A stretch of 39,117 nt of DNA from a delta proteobacterium NaphS2 (GTDB lineage: Bacteria > Desulfobacterota > DSM-4660 > Desulfatiglandales > Desulfatiglandaceae), in assembly GCA_000179315.1 (NCBI GenBank), contig ADZZ01000077.1, positions 1 through 39,117 on the forward strand, read 5' to 3'. The notes beneath the pieces are model-generated. The model had not been told where the DNA came from. It did no database searches and saw only the letters and a program-made list of their open reading frames with translations. Within the stretch, counting starts at the first letter, position 1. Each line of letters starts with the position of its first letter. A program made the position numbers and the translations under genes. This document shows, one piece after another, positions 16,327 through 25,096 of the stretch.

Positions 16327-17295
16327 TTACCCGGCTCCTTCTGGGTGTATTCCAGCTTTTGCCGATAGCTTCTCTGCAAAAAGATCTATTCCTATCGGAA
16401 GGGGATCCAAGTCGCTAACAGACCGCAGATAATCGATAAAAGCTCTTGCTGCGGGGGGAGGCTCGTGATCACTCAGAAATGCAACATAAACACCTAACAA
16501 TAACTTATGAGATTTAATGGGGATGGAGATCAATTCTCCTTGAGACAGTTCACTTTCGACGGATGATCTCACCACGAAAGAGATCGCCCGCTTTTGAAAT
16601 ACATATTGTTTTATGAATTCCATATTGCTGGTTTGAGCTACTACATTCAACCTCGTTTTTTCTCCACGAGCACATTGCTCAACGAGCTTCCTGGTCCCCG
16701 AACCTCGTTCCTTCATTATAATGGGTTCTCTTTTTAAGTCCGTAAAATTGATTTCATCTCTCTTGGCCAGGTGGTGCCCAGGCACCGCAATCAATAGAAT
16801 TTCTTCCGACATTAGCGGAATAAATGATATGTCAGGGTGATCCTCCACTTTACTTACGATAACTAATGAATTCTTGAAATCCAATAAGGTCTTAGTTATT
16901 TCTAAAGAACTGCCTTCATCCAATTCGATTAATACCTCGGGAAAAGATTTTTGAAATGCTTTCAAAAGGATGGGCATGAGGTATCTCGCATAGGTTTTGG
17001 TGGTACCAATACGAAGAGAGCCTTGTTTTAGATTTTGCAAACCACTTATCATTTGCGATAGTTGTTCCTCAAGATTGAATATCTGCGACGCATAATAAAA
17101 TACCTTTTCGCCTTCGGCAGTAAGATAAATCTTGCCCCTTTTTTTGTACAATAGCTTTGAATTACAGAACTCCTCAAGTAACTTTACCTGTTTTGTGACT
17201 GCAGGCTGACATACGAATAACTTTTCTGCTGCAATAGAAAAATTCAGGTATTTGCCCACCTGATAAAATGCCCTTAACTGTGTTAAGCTAACCAT
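16327..17295 (-). CDS. LysR-family transcriptional regulator
   Basis: 322 residues. N-terminal winged helix-turn-helix (LRAFYQVGKYLNFSIAAEKL, then FVCQPAVTKQVKLLEE) and a periplasmic-binding-type effector domain (GSLRIGTTKTYARYLMPILL; ERGSGTRKLVEQ). LysR proteins usually sense a pathway intermediate and control nearby genes; the unusually operator-rich region before the UbiD gene at 18.6 kb is the obvious candidate target, but the two are 1.3 kb apart. ATG 17295 lacks a strong ribosome site. Confidence 0.93.
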   Translation of the reverse strand: MVSLTQLRAFYQVGKYLNFSIAAEKLFVCQPAVTKQVKLLEEFCNSKLLYKKRGKIYLTAEGEKVFYYASQIFNLEEQLSQMISGLQNLKQGSLRIGTTKTYARYLMPILLKAFQKSFPEVLIELDEGSSLEITKTLLDFKNSLVIVSKVEDHPDISFIPLMSEEILLIAVPGHHLAKRDEINFTDLKREPIIMKERGSGTRKLVEQCARGEKTRLNVVAQTSNMEFIKQYVFQKRAISFVVRSSVESELSQGELISIPIKSHKLLLGVYVAFLSDHEPPPAARAFIDYLRSVSDLDPLPIGIDLFAEKLSAKAGIHPEGAG

Positions 17296-17740
17296 AATGA
17301 GCTCTTACTAAAACTAATTATGTTTCTTGTTCGGTATATTCGTAAATTCGAAGACCGGTTTGAAATTCCTTGAACAATGTCATTAACTTTATTTAGCCAA
17401 TGAATTTATAGTTGAGATGTCTTTACTTGATGTCTTTACTTGTTGTGCTAGCAAGGATTGTCGTCAGGTTTTCGGCAAAGATCTTGTCACGGAAATCCTG
17501 GTAACCGATTCGATTGGAAAAAGTCTGCTTCTTCCTGGACAGACAGGTGTTGCCGCCGACGTCCACCTCAAGAACTTTATTTTAATTGGCCGTCCTACAA
17601 CTTGATTGCGAATTTCTTTGTATTCGAACAACGGTTGCAACTCCAATGCCTGATATTTCACCAGTTTTGGCGTTGATAATGCCACAGGTTCAGGCATGAC
17701 AACATTAAGCCCAGTTCGCAGGTGCCTCGCATTATCAGTA
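17296..17740. other. Decayed or unrecognised region upstream of LysR
   Basis: Several short frames on both strands. The leftward frame 17697-17570 (MPEPVALSTPKLVKYQALEL...) and a second leftward frame further left (LEVDVGGNTCLSRKKQ, FSNRIGYQDFRDKIFAENL) look protein-like and may be one small gene broken by a frameshift, but I cannot assign a family. Confidence 0.3.
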
Positions 17741-17745
17741 ATAGG

Positions 17746-17774
17746 ATTATATATTAAAATCAGATTGAATGCAA
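17746..17774 (-). promoter_or_regulatory. Sigma-70-type promoter reading left
   Basis: On the minus strand TTGCAT, 17 bp, TATAAT: a near-consensus -35/-10 pair with ideal spacing. It would transcribe towards the decayed region and the LysR gene. Confidence 0.45.
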
Positions 17775-17802
17775 CTTTGAATAGAGTTAACAACATTGGG
17801 TT

Positions 17803-17975
17803 GCAGGTTCCCCGAACAGAACCTCGGGTTCCGGCGCCCCCCGCTTTCGGTTCAGTATTATCCGAAAGCGCAACCTGCCCACGATAAAACTGCGGCCATG
17901 TCCTCCTCCACTGGCCACTATGCACCAATTCGGTCTCGCCCGCCGTTTATACGTAGGCGAGACGCCTTCTTTTTT
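17803..17975 (+). ncRNA. Candidate structured RNA with C-rich loop and terminator
   Basis: An outer stem GCAGGTT (17803-17809) / AACCTGC (17872-17878) encloses two hairpins, GAACC-TCG-GGTTC (17819-17831) and a perfect 9-bp stem CGCTTTCGG / CCGAAAGCG (17842-17850 / 17862-17870). Next comes GGCCA / TGGCC (17894-17898 / 17912-17916) with a 13-nt loop containing TCCTCCTCC. Last is GTCTCGCC / GGCGAGAC (17933-17940 / 17956-17963) followed by TTCTTTTTT, a good rightward terminator. The loop is complementary to Shine-Dalgarno sequences. On the opposite strand the same DNA holds a GGAGGAGG-AC-ATG start of a 15-codon frame, so the strand is not settled. No known family recognised. Confidence 0.35.
17933..17975 (+). 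terminator. Intrinsic terminator, rightward
   Basis: 8-bp perfect stem GTCTCGCC / GGCGAGAC with a small inner CGT/ACG helix, then TTCTTTTTT at 17967-17975. Confidence 0.55.
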
Positions 17976-18150
17976 GGTTTGGGAATTATCCATCAACCCG
18001 GCACAATCTCTGGCATATTTGTAAAAACTGCAATTTTGGCAGAGGTCCATCTGTCCATCTTTAGTTGGAGGCAGCACTCGGGAACTACCCCCGTCGATCC
18101 AAGGACGCGCTGCCCGGTAGCTGGCCAGCCTCACAAGGTGATGAAATTTA

Positions 18151-18214
18151 ACTAAATGTTATAACGTTATAACTTCAAATGATTTGACATCAAAAATGGA
18201 CATTGTAGTATATA
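18151..18214 (+). repeat. Duplicated promoter-like block, copy 1
   Basis: Begins ACTAAATGTTATAACGTTAT, contains the 14-bp palindrome TTATAACGTTATAA (18159-18172) and TTGACA (18184-18189), with TATA-like sequence 17-19 bp further on. A diverged copy lies exactly 145 bp downstream. Confidence 0.65.
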
Positions 18215-18295
18215 CGACAGTCCGAAAAATATCTTTGTTATCATTTATGTAAATAATGTAACTAATAATATTAATTTTTAAAGTAATGAAATCAA

Positions 18296-18360
18296 ACTAA
18301 ATGTTATAATTTTATAAATTCAAATGATTTGACATAAAAGACGGAATGTGTAATGTGTAT
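18296..18360 (+). repeat. Duplicated promoter-like block, copy 2
   Basis: Starts with the same ACTAAATGTTATAA and keeps TTCAAATGATTTGACAT, including TTGACA at 18329-18334. The palindrome has changed to TTATAATTTTATAA. Possible -10 sequences are weaker than in copy 1. Together the blocks suggest tandem promoters or operators for the UbiD cluster. Confidence 0.65.
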
Positions 18361-18400
18361 ATATGTTAAATATACATTATTATTTCAAGTTATTGATAGT

Positions 18401-18441
18401 TTATAAATAATAGACAATATCAATTCAGATATTATTTATAA
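18401..18441. promoter_or_regulatory. Perfect 12-bp inverted repeat, likely operator
   Basis: TTATAAATAATA (18401-18412) and TATTATTTATAA (18430-18441) separated by 17 bp, between the promoter-like blocks and the UbiD gene. Length and symmetry fit a dimeric or tetrameric regulator site. Confidence 0.5.
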
Positions 18442-18553
18442 CTTTAGAAATGGATATGTTTAAAATTATGCTTTTTTGAAGAATTTCAGCAATACAACCC
18501 CAAAACAATTGGTCGATATAGTTGCAGTTCAGGCACTGATTGTTGGGCAACTT

Positions 18554-18574
18554 CCAAAATCGCATTGATTTTGG
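18554..18574 (+). promoter_or_regulatory. Hairpin just before the UbiD ribosome site
   Basis: CCAAAATC-GCATT-GATTTTGG, an 8-bp perfect stem with 5-nt loop ending about 15 nt before AGGAGG. It could be an operator or an mRNA 5' stabilising hairpin. Confidence 0.4.
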
Positions 18575-18599
18575 CTAATTTATTTTAGGAGGTAATAAT

Positions 18600-20159
18600 A
18601 TGCAAGAGAAGAAAAGCGGCAAAAAATTGCTCGATTTACGTAACGCACTAGAATGGCTCAAATCGGAAGGGCATCTTTTGGAGACTGATAAGGATGTGGA
18701 TCCGGATATGGAGATCCTTGGGGTACAAAAGCTCATGGACGGCGGACTGCCAGTGCTTTTTAACAACGTTAAAGGTTATCCCCATCTGCGTGCCGTGACT
18801 AATTTGTTTGCCAACATTTCTGTGATGAACAAAATGTTTGGGTGGTCTAACGACACTGAACGGACAAAGGCTATCGCTAATGCTTTAACTCACCCTATAA
18901 GCCCTGTTGAGGTCAGCCAGGACAATGCACCCGTCCAGGAACATATCATTACTGATGACCTGGATGTGAACAAATGGGTACTGGCGATTAAGCACACACC
19001 GTTGGAGGATGAGTTTACAATCGGAAGCGGGCAGAGCGTCGTAGTAGGCAAATATTTCAAGGAAGGGTCTCATGTCGGATATAACCGGATGAGTTTTAGG
19101 TGGGGCAATGTTGGGACATTTCAGGCCGCGCCAGGTTCTCACATGTGGCAGGTACAGATGGAGCACTATAATGAACCTGAAGGTATCCCCATTACCATGT
19201 GTTTTGGGATACCGCCTGCAGCGAACTTGATGGCCGGCTCCGGTTTTGATTACGTTATTTTGCCCAAAGGCTGTGACGAATTGGGGGTGGCAGGAGCTCT
19301 GCAGGGAGAGCCATTGCGTATCGTCAAATGTCGCACTGTGGATGCTTATGCCCTTGCAGATGCAGAATTGGTGCTCGAAGGCTATCTGAGACCGAAGGAT
19401 CGACGCTGGGAGACGGGCGAATCCGAAAAAGCGGGCAGACAGGGTAAAGCATGGTTTCACCCCGAGTGGTCCGGCTACCAGGGCAAAGCTTATAAGGCAT
19501 CCACATTCCACGTCACTGCAATCACGATGCGAAAGCCTGAATCCAAACCGATCATATTTCCTCTCGGTGTTCATATGCTGGACGATAGTAACATTGATAC
19601 GACGGTTAGGGAGGGTGCCATCTACGAATTTTGTGAACGGCTTCAGCCTGGCATCATCCAGGATGTAAACATACCCTACTGCTTCACGGATTGGGGGGGG
19701 TGCGTTATTCAAGTAAAAAAACGGAGCTTAATCGAGGAGGGTTGGCAAAGAAATTTTCTGTCCGGGATATTAAGTTGTAATCAGGGCATGCGCTTTGCTA
19801 TCGCGGTCGATACGGATGTGGATATTTACAGTATGGACGATTTGATGTGGAGTCTGGTGACCCGCGTCAATCCGAATACAGACATTCTCAACCCTGTGCC
19901 GGGCGGTATTGGGCAGACCTTTATGCCCGCTGAACGGATGACTGCAGGTGGCAAGGATTGGACGGCATCGAACACTCGATTCGAAGGTGGAATGGCCATT
20001 GATGCCACGGTACCGTTTGGCTATGAGGAGGATTTTCACCGTCCAGTTTATGCGGTGCATGATGTAGCATTGGAAAAGTTCTTTACGCAAGAGCAGATTG
20101 CCAAAGGAAAGAGCTTTATGAGCGGGTGGGCGGAAGTCCTTTCAAAGACAGGGCGATGA
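18600..20159 (+). CDS. UbiD-family (prenyl-FMN) decarboxylase/carboxylase
   Basis: 519 residues. Family features: DLRNALEWLKSEGHLLE at the start (typical of UbiD), cofactor/substrate region YNRMSFRWGNVGTFQAAPGS, conserved LVLEG with its acidic residue, and GIGQTFMPAERM near the end. UbiD enzymes use prenylated FMN to remove or add CO2 on aromatic or alpha,beta-unsaturated acids. The length is that of catabolic members rather than quinone synthesis. Prenyl-FMN must come from a UbiX encoded elsewhere; none is in the window. Ribosome site AGGAGG. It is the first gene after the complex control region and probably heads the cluster, although 211 bp separate it from the next gene. Confidence 0.9.
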   Translation: MQEKKSGKKLLDLRNALEWLKSEGHLLETDKDVDPDMEILGVQKLMDGGLPVLFNNVKGYPHLRAVTNLFANISVMNKMFGWSNDTERTKAIANALTHPISPVEVSQDNAPVQEHIITDDLDVNKWVLAIKHTPLEDEFTIGSGQSVVVGKYFKEGSHVGYNRMSFRWGNVGTFQAAPGSHMWQVQMEHYNEPEGIPITMCFGIPPAANLMAGSGFDYVILPKGCDELGVAGALQGEPLRIVKCRTVDAYALADAELVLEGYLRPKDRRWETGESEKAGRQGKAWFHPEWSGYQGKAYKASTFHVTAITMRKPESKPIIFPLGVHMLDDSNIDTTVREGAIYEFCERLQPGIIQDVNIPYCFTDWGGCVIQVKKRSLIEEGWQRNFLSGILSCNQGMRFAIAVDTDVDIYSMDDLMWSLVTRVNPNTDILNPVPGGIGQTFMPAERMTAGGKDWTASNTRFEGGMAIDATVPFGYEEDFHRPVYAVHDVALEKFFTQEQIAKGKSFMSGWAEVLSKTGR

Positions 20160-20226
20160 CAAAATGGGGGGTGTGGCCTTTTTGTGCCTTGCGCCAAGAA
20201 AAAATCAGCACCTTCCAAGTAAAGAT

Positions 20227-20247
20227 TCCTGGCCCATAGGGCCAGGA
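20227..20247 (+). promoter_or_regulatory. Strong 9-bp hairpin between UbiD and the CoA-transferase genes
   Basis: TCCTGGCCC-ATA-GGGCCAGGA, perfect stem with a 3-nt loop. No T-run follows, so it is more like an RNA-processing, stabilising or attenuating element, or an operator, than a terminator. Confidence 0.45.
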
Positions 20248-20370
20248 CTTCCTATGAACGACCAACATTGGGACTTATACGCTTGGTAATTCGGAAAATA
20301 ACTTAAAATACAGCTAAGATAAGACAAAATATTGATTAACTAGCCATGATTAGTACGGGAGCTTTAGTGA

Positions 20371-21639
20371 ATGGAAAAGCAGGCAAAAGCAGATTATGCA
20401 CTCGCTCCATATCGAGTTCTGGATCTCACAGACGAAAAGGGCTTTTTGTGTGGAAAGATATTAGGCGACCAGGGGGCCGATGTAATAAAGCTCGAAAAGC
20501 CCATGGGTGATCCGGGGCGGAGGATTGGCCCCTTTTATCGCAATATTCCTGATTCGGAAAAAAGCCTTTATTGGTTCAGCTATAACAATAACAAAAGGAG
20601 CATAACCTTAGATATTGAAACCAGTGATGGCAAAGAGCTGTTCAAAAACATTGTAAAAACTGCTGATATCATTATTGAATCTTTTTCGCCGGGATTCATG
20701 GACCAACTTGGTTTGGGATATTTGGAGTTAAGCCAGTTGACGGAAGGAAAGTTGGTAATGACCTCGATTACCCCGTTTGGGCAAGATGGACCCTACAGGG
20801 AATACAAGGCTTCGGACATCGGGATCATGGCCATGAGCGGGTGTATGAAGATTTTGGGTGAGCCTGATCGTCCGCCGGTTCGAACGAGTATTCCGGTATC
20901 ACACATGTGGGCCGGGAGTTATGCTGCGTTGGGCACCCTGATGGCCCTGTTCCACAGGCAAATGACGGGTGAGGGACAGCATGTGGACGTATCGATGCAG
21001 GCAAGCACCGCATGGGCGGCAGATACCGCCCCGTTTTACTGGGAAGCTGAGGGAACGCTCGCAAACCGAGTGGGAAATGCTATTGCTGGCCGGAGTGTTC
21101 ATGGAGCGGTCATGCAAGCGGCATATCCATGCAAAGATGGTTACATCTGCTGGTTGATATACGGAGCAAGGGCGGGAGCAATAACGAACAAAGAGATGGT
21201 AAAATGGATGGACGAAAAAGGAATGGCAACGGACTGGCTGAAGGAACAGGATTGGGACAAGTTTGATCCTGCTAAAGCTACTCAGGAAGATTTTGATCGC
21301 ATTATGGGGCCGGTGGGCGAATTTCTTCAGACGCTGACAAAGGCGGAATTTCAAGAGGAATCGGTGAAAAGGAGGATAATGGGATATCCCGTATCCACGA
21401 CAAAGGACATTATGGAGAATCCCCAGCTTGAAGCAAGAAAAATCTGGCAAGAGGTGAACCATCCTGAGTTGAACGATTCCATTACTTATCCAGGCTCTTG
21501 GGTTAAAATGTCCAAATGTTCCTGTGATATTCGACGCAGGCCTCCTCTGATTGGAGAGCATAACCATGAAGTCTATGTAAAGGAGCTTGGGATATCGGAG
21601 AATGATCTGCTGATGCTGAAGCAGAGGGCCATTATTTAA
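20371..21639 (+). CDS. Class III (CaiB/BaiF) CoA-transferase, probably the non-catalytic subunit
   Basis: 422 residues. Family III signatures: LGDQGADVIKLEKPMGDPGR, NNNKRSITLDIETSDGKEL, SFSPGFMDQLGL and TGEGQHVDVSMQAS. The catalytic Asp expected just after PVRTSIPVS is His (IPVSHMWAGSYAALG), so this chain probably cannot form the aspartyl-CoA intermediate. It is 9 bp ahead of a second CaiB gene that keeps the Asp. Such pairs, as in benzylsuccinate CoA-transferase BbsEF, form heteromers with one active chain. ATG 20371 follows GGGAG. Confidence 0.88.
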   Translation: MEKQAKADYALAPYRVLDLTDEKGFLCGKILGDQGADVIKLEKPMGDPGRRIGPFYRNIPDSEKSLYWFSYNNNKRSITLDIETSDGKELFKNIVKTADIIIESFSPGFMDQLGLGYLELSQLTEGKLVMTSITPFGQDGPYREYKASDIGIMAMSGCMKILGEPDRPPVRTSIPVSHMWAGSYAALGTLMALFHRQMTGEGQHVDVSMQASTAWAADTAPFYWEAEGTLANRVGNAIAGRSVHGAVMQAAYPCKDGYICWLIYGARAGAITNKEMVKWMDEKGMATDWLKEQDWDKFDPAKATQEDFDRIMGPVGEFLQTLTKAEFQEESVKRRIMGYPVSTTKDIMENPQLEARKIWQEVNHPELNDSITYPGSWVKMSKCSCDIRRRPPLIGEHNHEVYVKELGISENDLLMLKQRAII

Positions 21640-21648
21640 GGAGGTAAT

Positions 21649-22866
21649 ATGGCAGGAAAAGGAATATTCGAAGACGTAAAGATTTTGGAATTTGGCCAGA
21701 TTGTTGCGGGCCCTCTCATTTCAACCTATTTGGCGGACTATGGAGCAGAAGTCGCTCACATAGAGTCACACAAACGCCCGGACCAGTATAGACTGTATCC
21801 CCCCTTTAAGGACAATAAGCCGGGAATAAATCGTGGGTTTGATTTTGCCGTTTATAGTCATAACAAATATGGCATAACTTTGAATTTAAGACATCCAAAA
21901 GGTGTTGAGGTGGCAAAACGGGTTTTAAAGAACTGGGCTAACGTCGTTGTTGAAAATTTTACGCCCGGCGTGATGAAAAGGCTGGGGTTGGACTACGAGG
22001 AATTGAAGAAGGTCAAGCCTGATCTCATAATGCTCAGCAGCTGCAATCTCGGCCAGACAGGTCCCTATGCAAAGCATCCGGGAATGGGTTCTCATCTGAC
22101 CCATCTCAGTGGCTTTACACACCTGAGTGGATGGCCGGACCGTGATCCTTTGATTCTCTACGGGCCTTATATAGATTTCATTGGGGTCATTTATGGCACC
22201 GCATCTTTAGTTTCGGCCCTTGAGTATCGACGCCGGACAGGCAAGGGACAATATATAGATGTTGCCCAGCTAGAGGGGGGCGTTCAATTCCTTTCCTCGG
22301 CGGTGCTGGATTATGCTGTCAATGGGAGGATACAGGGGAGGCAGGGTAATCGTTGCGATTATGCCGCACCGCACGGCGCCTACCCTTGTAAAGGTGAAGA
22401 CAGGTGGTGTGTCATTGCGGCGTTTACAGACAATGAATGGGAAGCGCTCTGCCGCGTAATGGGTGAGCCCGCTCAAACAAAAGACTCCAAATTCAGTACT
22501 TTTGCCGGGAGGAAACGGAATGAAGAAGAACTGAATCGAGTCATTGCAGAGTGGACATCAAAGCTAACTGCTGAAGAAGTAATGGATAAATTGCAAGCTG
22601 TTGGAGTAGAGGGAGCGGTTGTCAAGGATATGCGGGAGATGTATGAAGATCCACATTTGAAGAACTACCTTTGGGCTGAGATGGATCATCCTGAGATAGG
22701 GAAATATCACGTTCAGATGCCTCCTTTTAAGATGTCTAAGATACCGATTCAATTGCGAATGACAAGCCCCGGTTTAGGGCAGCACAATGAGTATGTATTT
22801 AAAGATCTCGCTGGGTTATCCGAGAAGGAGTATTCAGAACTCGATCAGGAAGGAGTGTTTGAATAA
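21649..22866 (+). CDS. Class III (CaiB/BaiF) CoA-transferase, probable catalytic subunit
   Basis: 405 residues, ribosome site AGGAGG. It shows LEFGQIVAGPLISTYLADYG, NKYGITLNLRHPKG, ENFTPGVMKRLGLDYEEL and TGKGQYIDVAQLEG. The Asp of GPYIDFIGVIYGTASL occupies the catalytic position. It would move CoA from a donor such as succinyl-CoA to a carboxylic acid. The succinyl-CoA synthetase genes directly downstream support succinyl-CoA as donor. Paired with the preceding gene as a likely heteromer. Confidence 0.9.
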   Translation: MAGKGIFEDVKILEFGQIVAGPLISTYLADYGAEVAHIESHKRPDQYRLYPPFKDNKPGINRGFDFAVYSHNKYGITLNLRHPKGVEVAKRVLKNWANVVVENFTPGVMKRLGLDYEELKKVKPDLIMLSSCNLGQTGPYAKHPGMGSHLTHLSGFTHLSGWPDRDPLILYGPYIDFIGVIYGTASLVSALEYRRRTGKGQYIDVAQLEGGVQFLSSAVLDYAVNGRIQGRQGNRCDYAAPHGAYPCKGEDRWCVIAAFTDNEWEALCRVMGEPAQTKDSKFSTFAGRKRNEEELNRVIAEWTSKLTAEEVMDKLQAVGVEGAVVKDMREMYEDPHLKNYLWAEMDHPEIGKYHVQMPPFKMSKIPIQLRMTSPGLGQHNEYVFKDLAGLSEKEYSELDQEGVFE

Positions 22867-22915
22867 CGGGCTACGTGAACAACGGCAAAGTCGGTAAAAA
22901 TCAGAGAGGAAGAGA

Positions 22916-24094
22916 ATGAGAATTCATGAATACCAGGCCAAGAAATTTCTTGCTGATTATGGTGTTTCGGTGCCGCGGGGCGCAATGGCAAAGACAGCGG
23001 CGGAGGCGGCGGGGATCGCCAAAGAACTTGGTGGAAGAGTGGTTATAAAGGCCCAGATTCACGCTGGGGCCCGGGGTAAAGCCGGCGGAATCAAAACAGT
23101 TGATTCTCCTGATGAGGCGGAGAGGGAGACGTCGAGTCTGCTGGGTTCGCGTTTAAAGACTCATCAGACAGGGGAAGAGGGGCTTATTGTCAATTCAGTG
23201 CTCGTAGAAGAGGCACTGAATAGTATTAAGGAACTTTACTTAGGCATTGCGATTGATTCGGCTACCGGTGCCCCTCTATTGATGGCGAGCGAAGCCGGAG
23301 GTATGGAGATTGAGCAGATTGCGGAAAAAACACCTGAAAAGATAGTCAAATGTCATGTGGACCCCGGCACTCTCCAGCTTCGGGGCTTTCAAGCACGTGA
23401 GATCGGTTTTGGGTTGAAATTGGGGGATAAGGAGAGGGCTGCTGTTATAGACATTGTGCCTCGGCTTTGTAGCCTTTTTGTAGAGAAAGACTGTTCCCTC
23501 GCAGAGATCAATCCCCTTTCAGTTACAGCGGATGGACGGGTGCTGGCGGTCGATGCGAAGCTCAATTTTGATGACAGCGCCCTGTATCGTCATGCCGATA
23601 TTAAGGAGTTGTATGATCCGCACCAGGAAAACGAGCTTGAAATGATGGCAAAGAAGAAAGGCATCGCGAGCTATGTAAAGCTGGAGGGAGACATAGGCAG
23701 CATGGTAAACGGCGCCGGTTTGGCCATGGCAGTGATGGACGCCATAAAGCACATAGGCGGCAAGCCTGCTAACTTTCTTGACCTAGGAACGGTCAACAAT
23801 CCTGAGCGGGTGCTCAATGCGTTTAAGATTATCGCCTCTGATCCGGGCGTTAAGTGTATTCTGGTCAACATTTTTGGTGGGATGGCCCGGGTTGATGTGA
23901 TCACGCGCGGATTGGTTGAGGCTTACAGTCAAATAGATATCAAAGTGCCGGTGGTGGCGCGATTGAAGGGAACTAACGCTGCTGAAGGGGAGCGGATTCT
24001 CTCTGAATCCGGGATCAATTTGATAAAGGCCGACGCCTTTCATGAGGCGATTGAGAAGGCTGTAACGGCTGCATCGGGAAACGTGCTGGGGTAA
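22916..24094 (+). CDS. sucC: Succinyl-CoA (or malate-CoA) synthetase beta subunit
   Basis: 392 residues with an N-terminal ATP-grasp domain (MRIHEYQAKKFLADYGVSVP; VIKAQIHAGARGKAGGI) and the C-terminal CoA-ligase domain (GSMVNGAGLAMAVMD; NIFGGMARVDVITRG). With the alpha subunit it makes acyl-CoA from a C4 acid, CoA and ATP/GTP. The location after a CoA-transferase pair suggests that it regenerates succinyl-CoA for that enzyme rather than serving the citric acid cycle. Malate-CoA ligase looks the same at this level. Confidence 0.9.
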   Translation: MRIHEYQAKKFLADYGVSVPRGAMAKTAAEAAGIAKELGGRVVIKAQIHAGARGKAGGIKTVDSPDEAERETSSLLGSRLKTHQTGEEGLIVNSVLVEEALNSIKELYLGIAIDSATGAPLLMASEAGGMEIEQIAEKTPEKIVKCHVDPGTLQLRGFQAREIGFGLKLGDKERAAVIDIVPRLCSLFVEKDCSLAEINPLSVTADGRVLAVDAKLNFDDSALYRHADIKELYDPHQENELEMMAKKKGIASYVKLEGDIGSMVNGAGLAMAVMDAIKHIGGKPANFLDLGTVNNPERVLNAFKIIASDPGVKCILVNIFGGMARVDVITRGLVEAYSQIDIKVPVVARLKGTNAAEGERILSESGINLIKADAFHEAIEKAVTAASGNVLG

Positions 24095-24141
24095 GGACAT
24101 TCCGCAGCCCTTCAGCGAAAGGAAGTTGTGAGGTTTAAACA

Positions 24142-25023
24142 ATGAGCATATTGATAGATGAAGGCACGAGGCTGCTTGTTCAGGGGATAACCGGGAGTGA
24201 GGGGGGTTTTTATACTCACGGGTGCATTGAGTATGGGACAAATGTTGTTGCAGGTGTCACGCCGGGTAAGGGAGGTTCTTTATGGGCGGAGAAGGTGCCT
24301 GTTTTTAACACGGTTGAAAACGCCGTTAGAGAAACAGGGGCTAACGCAAGCATTATTTTCGTCCCGGCGGCATTCGCTGCGGATGCAGCCTTTGAGGCTG
24401 CCTATGCAGGTTTGTCACCGATTATTCTGATTACCGAATTCATCCCTACACTGGATATGGCCAGGGTTCGCAATTTTGTTAAAGAAAAGGGCGTTTATCT
24501 TATCGGTCCGAACTGTCCGGGTGTCATTTCCCCGGGTAAATGTAAAGCCGGGATCATGATTCCCCAGGCATTCATGCCGGGTAGGGTGGGGGTTATATCG
24601 AGGAGCGGGACCCTAACCTATGAAGTTGCCGCGATGCTGACCGAAAAAGAAATCGGTCAATCTACATGCGTGGGTGTTGGAGGAGACCAGATTCCGGGCA
24701 CTACGATGGCTGAGGTCTTGGCCCTTTTCGAAAAAGATGCCGAAACTGATGCCGTCGTGCTGATTGGTGAAATAGGAGGTGGCTTTGAGCAAACCGCGGC
24801 AGAATTCATAAGGGAAAAAATGTCAAAACCTGTAGTGGCTTTCATTGCAGGTAGCACTGCTCCTCCGGGCCGGCGTATGGGGCATGCCGGTGCCATAGTC
24901 ACAGGTAAGGAAGGGCGGGCGGAAGAGAAAAAGAAGGCGCTCGCCGACGCTGGTGCAACGGTGGTAGACACTCCCCCAGAGTTGTCGGATATGATTAAAA
25001 AAGTGCTTAATTCGGAAAACTGA
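24142..25023 (+). CDS. sucD: Succinyl-CoA (or malate-CoA) synthetase alpha subunit
   Basis: 293 residues. CoA-binding Rossmann domain at the start ([31 protein letters not shown]), ligase domain with [18 protein letters not shown], and the phosphohistidine loop [12 protein letters not shown]. Forms the enzyme with the preceding beta subunit, 47 bp upstream. GGAAG and GAGG motifs lie 10-20 nt before the ATG, so the ribosome site is not ideal. Confidence 0.92.
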   Translation: MSILIDEGTRLLVQGITGSEGGFYTHGCIEYGTNVVAGVTPGKGGSLWAEKVPVFNTVENAVRETGANASIIFVPAAFAADAAFEAAYAGLSPIILITEFIPTLDMARVRNFVKEKGVYLIGPNCPGVISPGKCKAGIMIPQAFMPGRVGVISRSGTLTYEVAAMLTEKEIGQSTCVGVGGDQIPGTTMAEVLALFEKDAETDAVVLIGEIGGGFEQTAAEFIREKMSKPVVAFIAGSTAPPGRRMGHAGAIVTGKEGRAEEKKKALADAGATVVDTPPELSDMIKKVLNSEN

Positions 25024-25096
25024 ATGGGCTTGATGACTTTCTATCATCGGTCTGAAAACGTTAACGATATGATAAATCTAGGAAAGGGACAATAAA

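Noticed and set aside
17464-17928. Leftward 154-residue open frame and overlapping frames to 18134
   Set aside because: They cross perfect hairpins and a terminator-like sequence, lack good start signals and match no family; only a short part looks protein-like.
18510-18525. Possible sigma-54 promoter TGGTCG...TTGCA before the UbiD gene
   Set aside because: GG and GC are 11 nt apart instead of 10; this spacing is strict for sigma-54.
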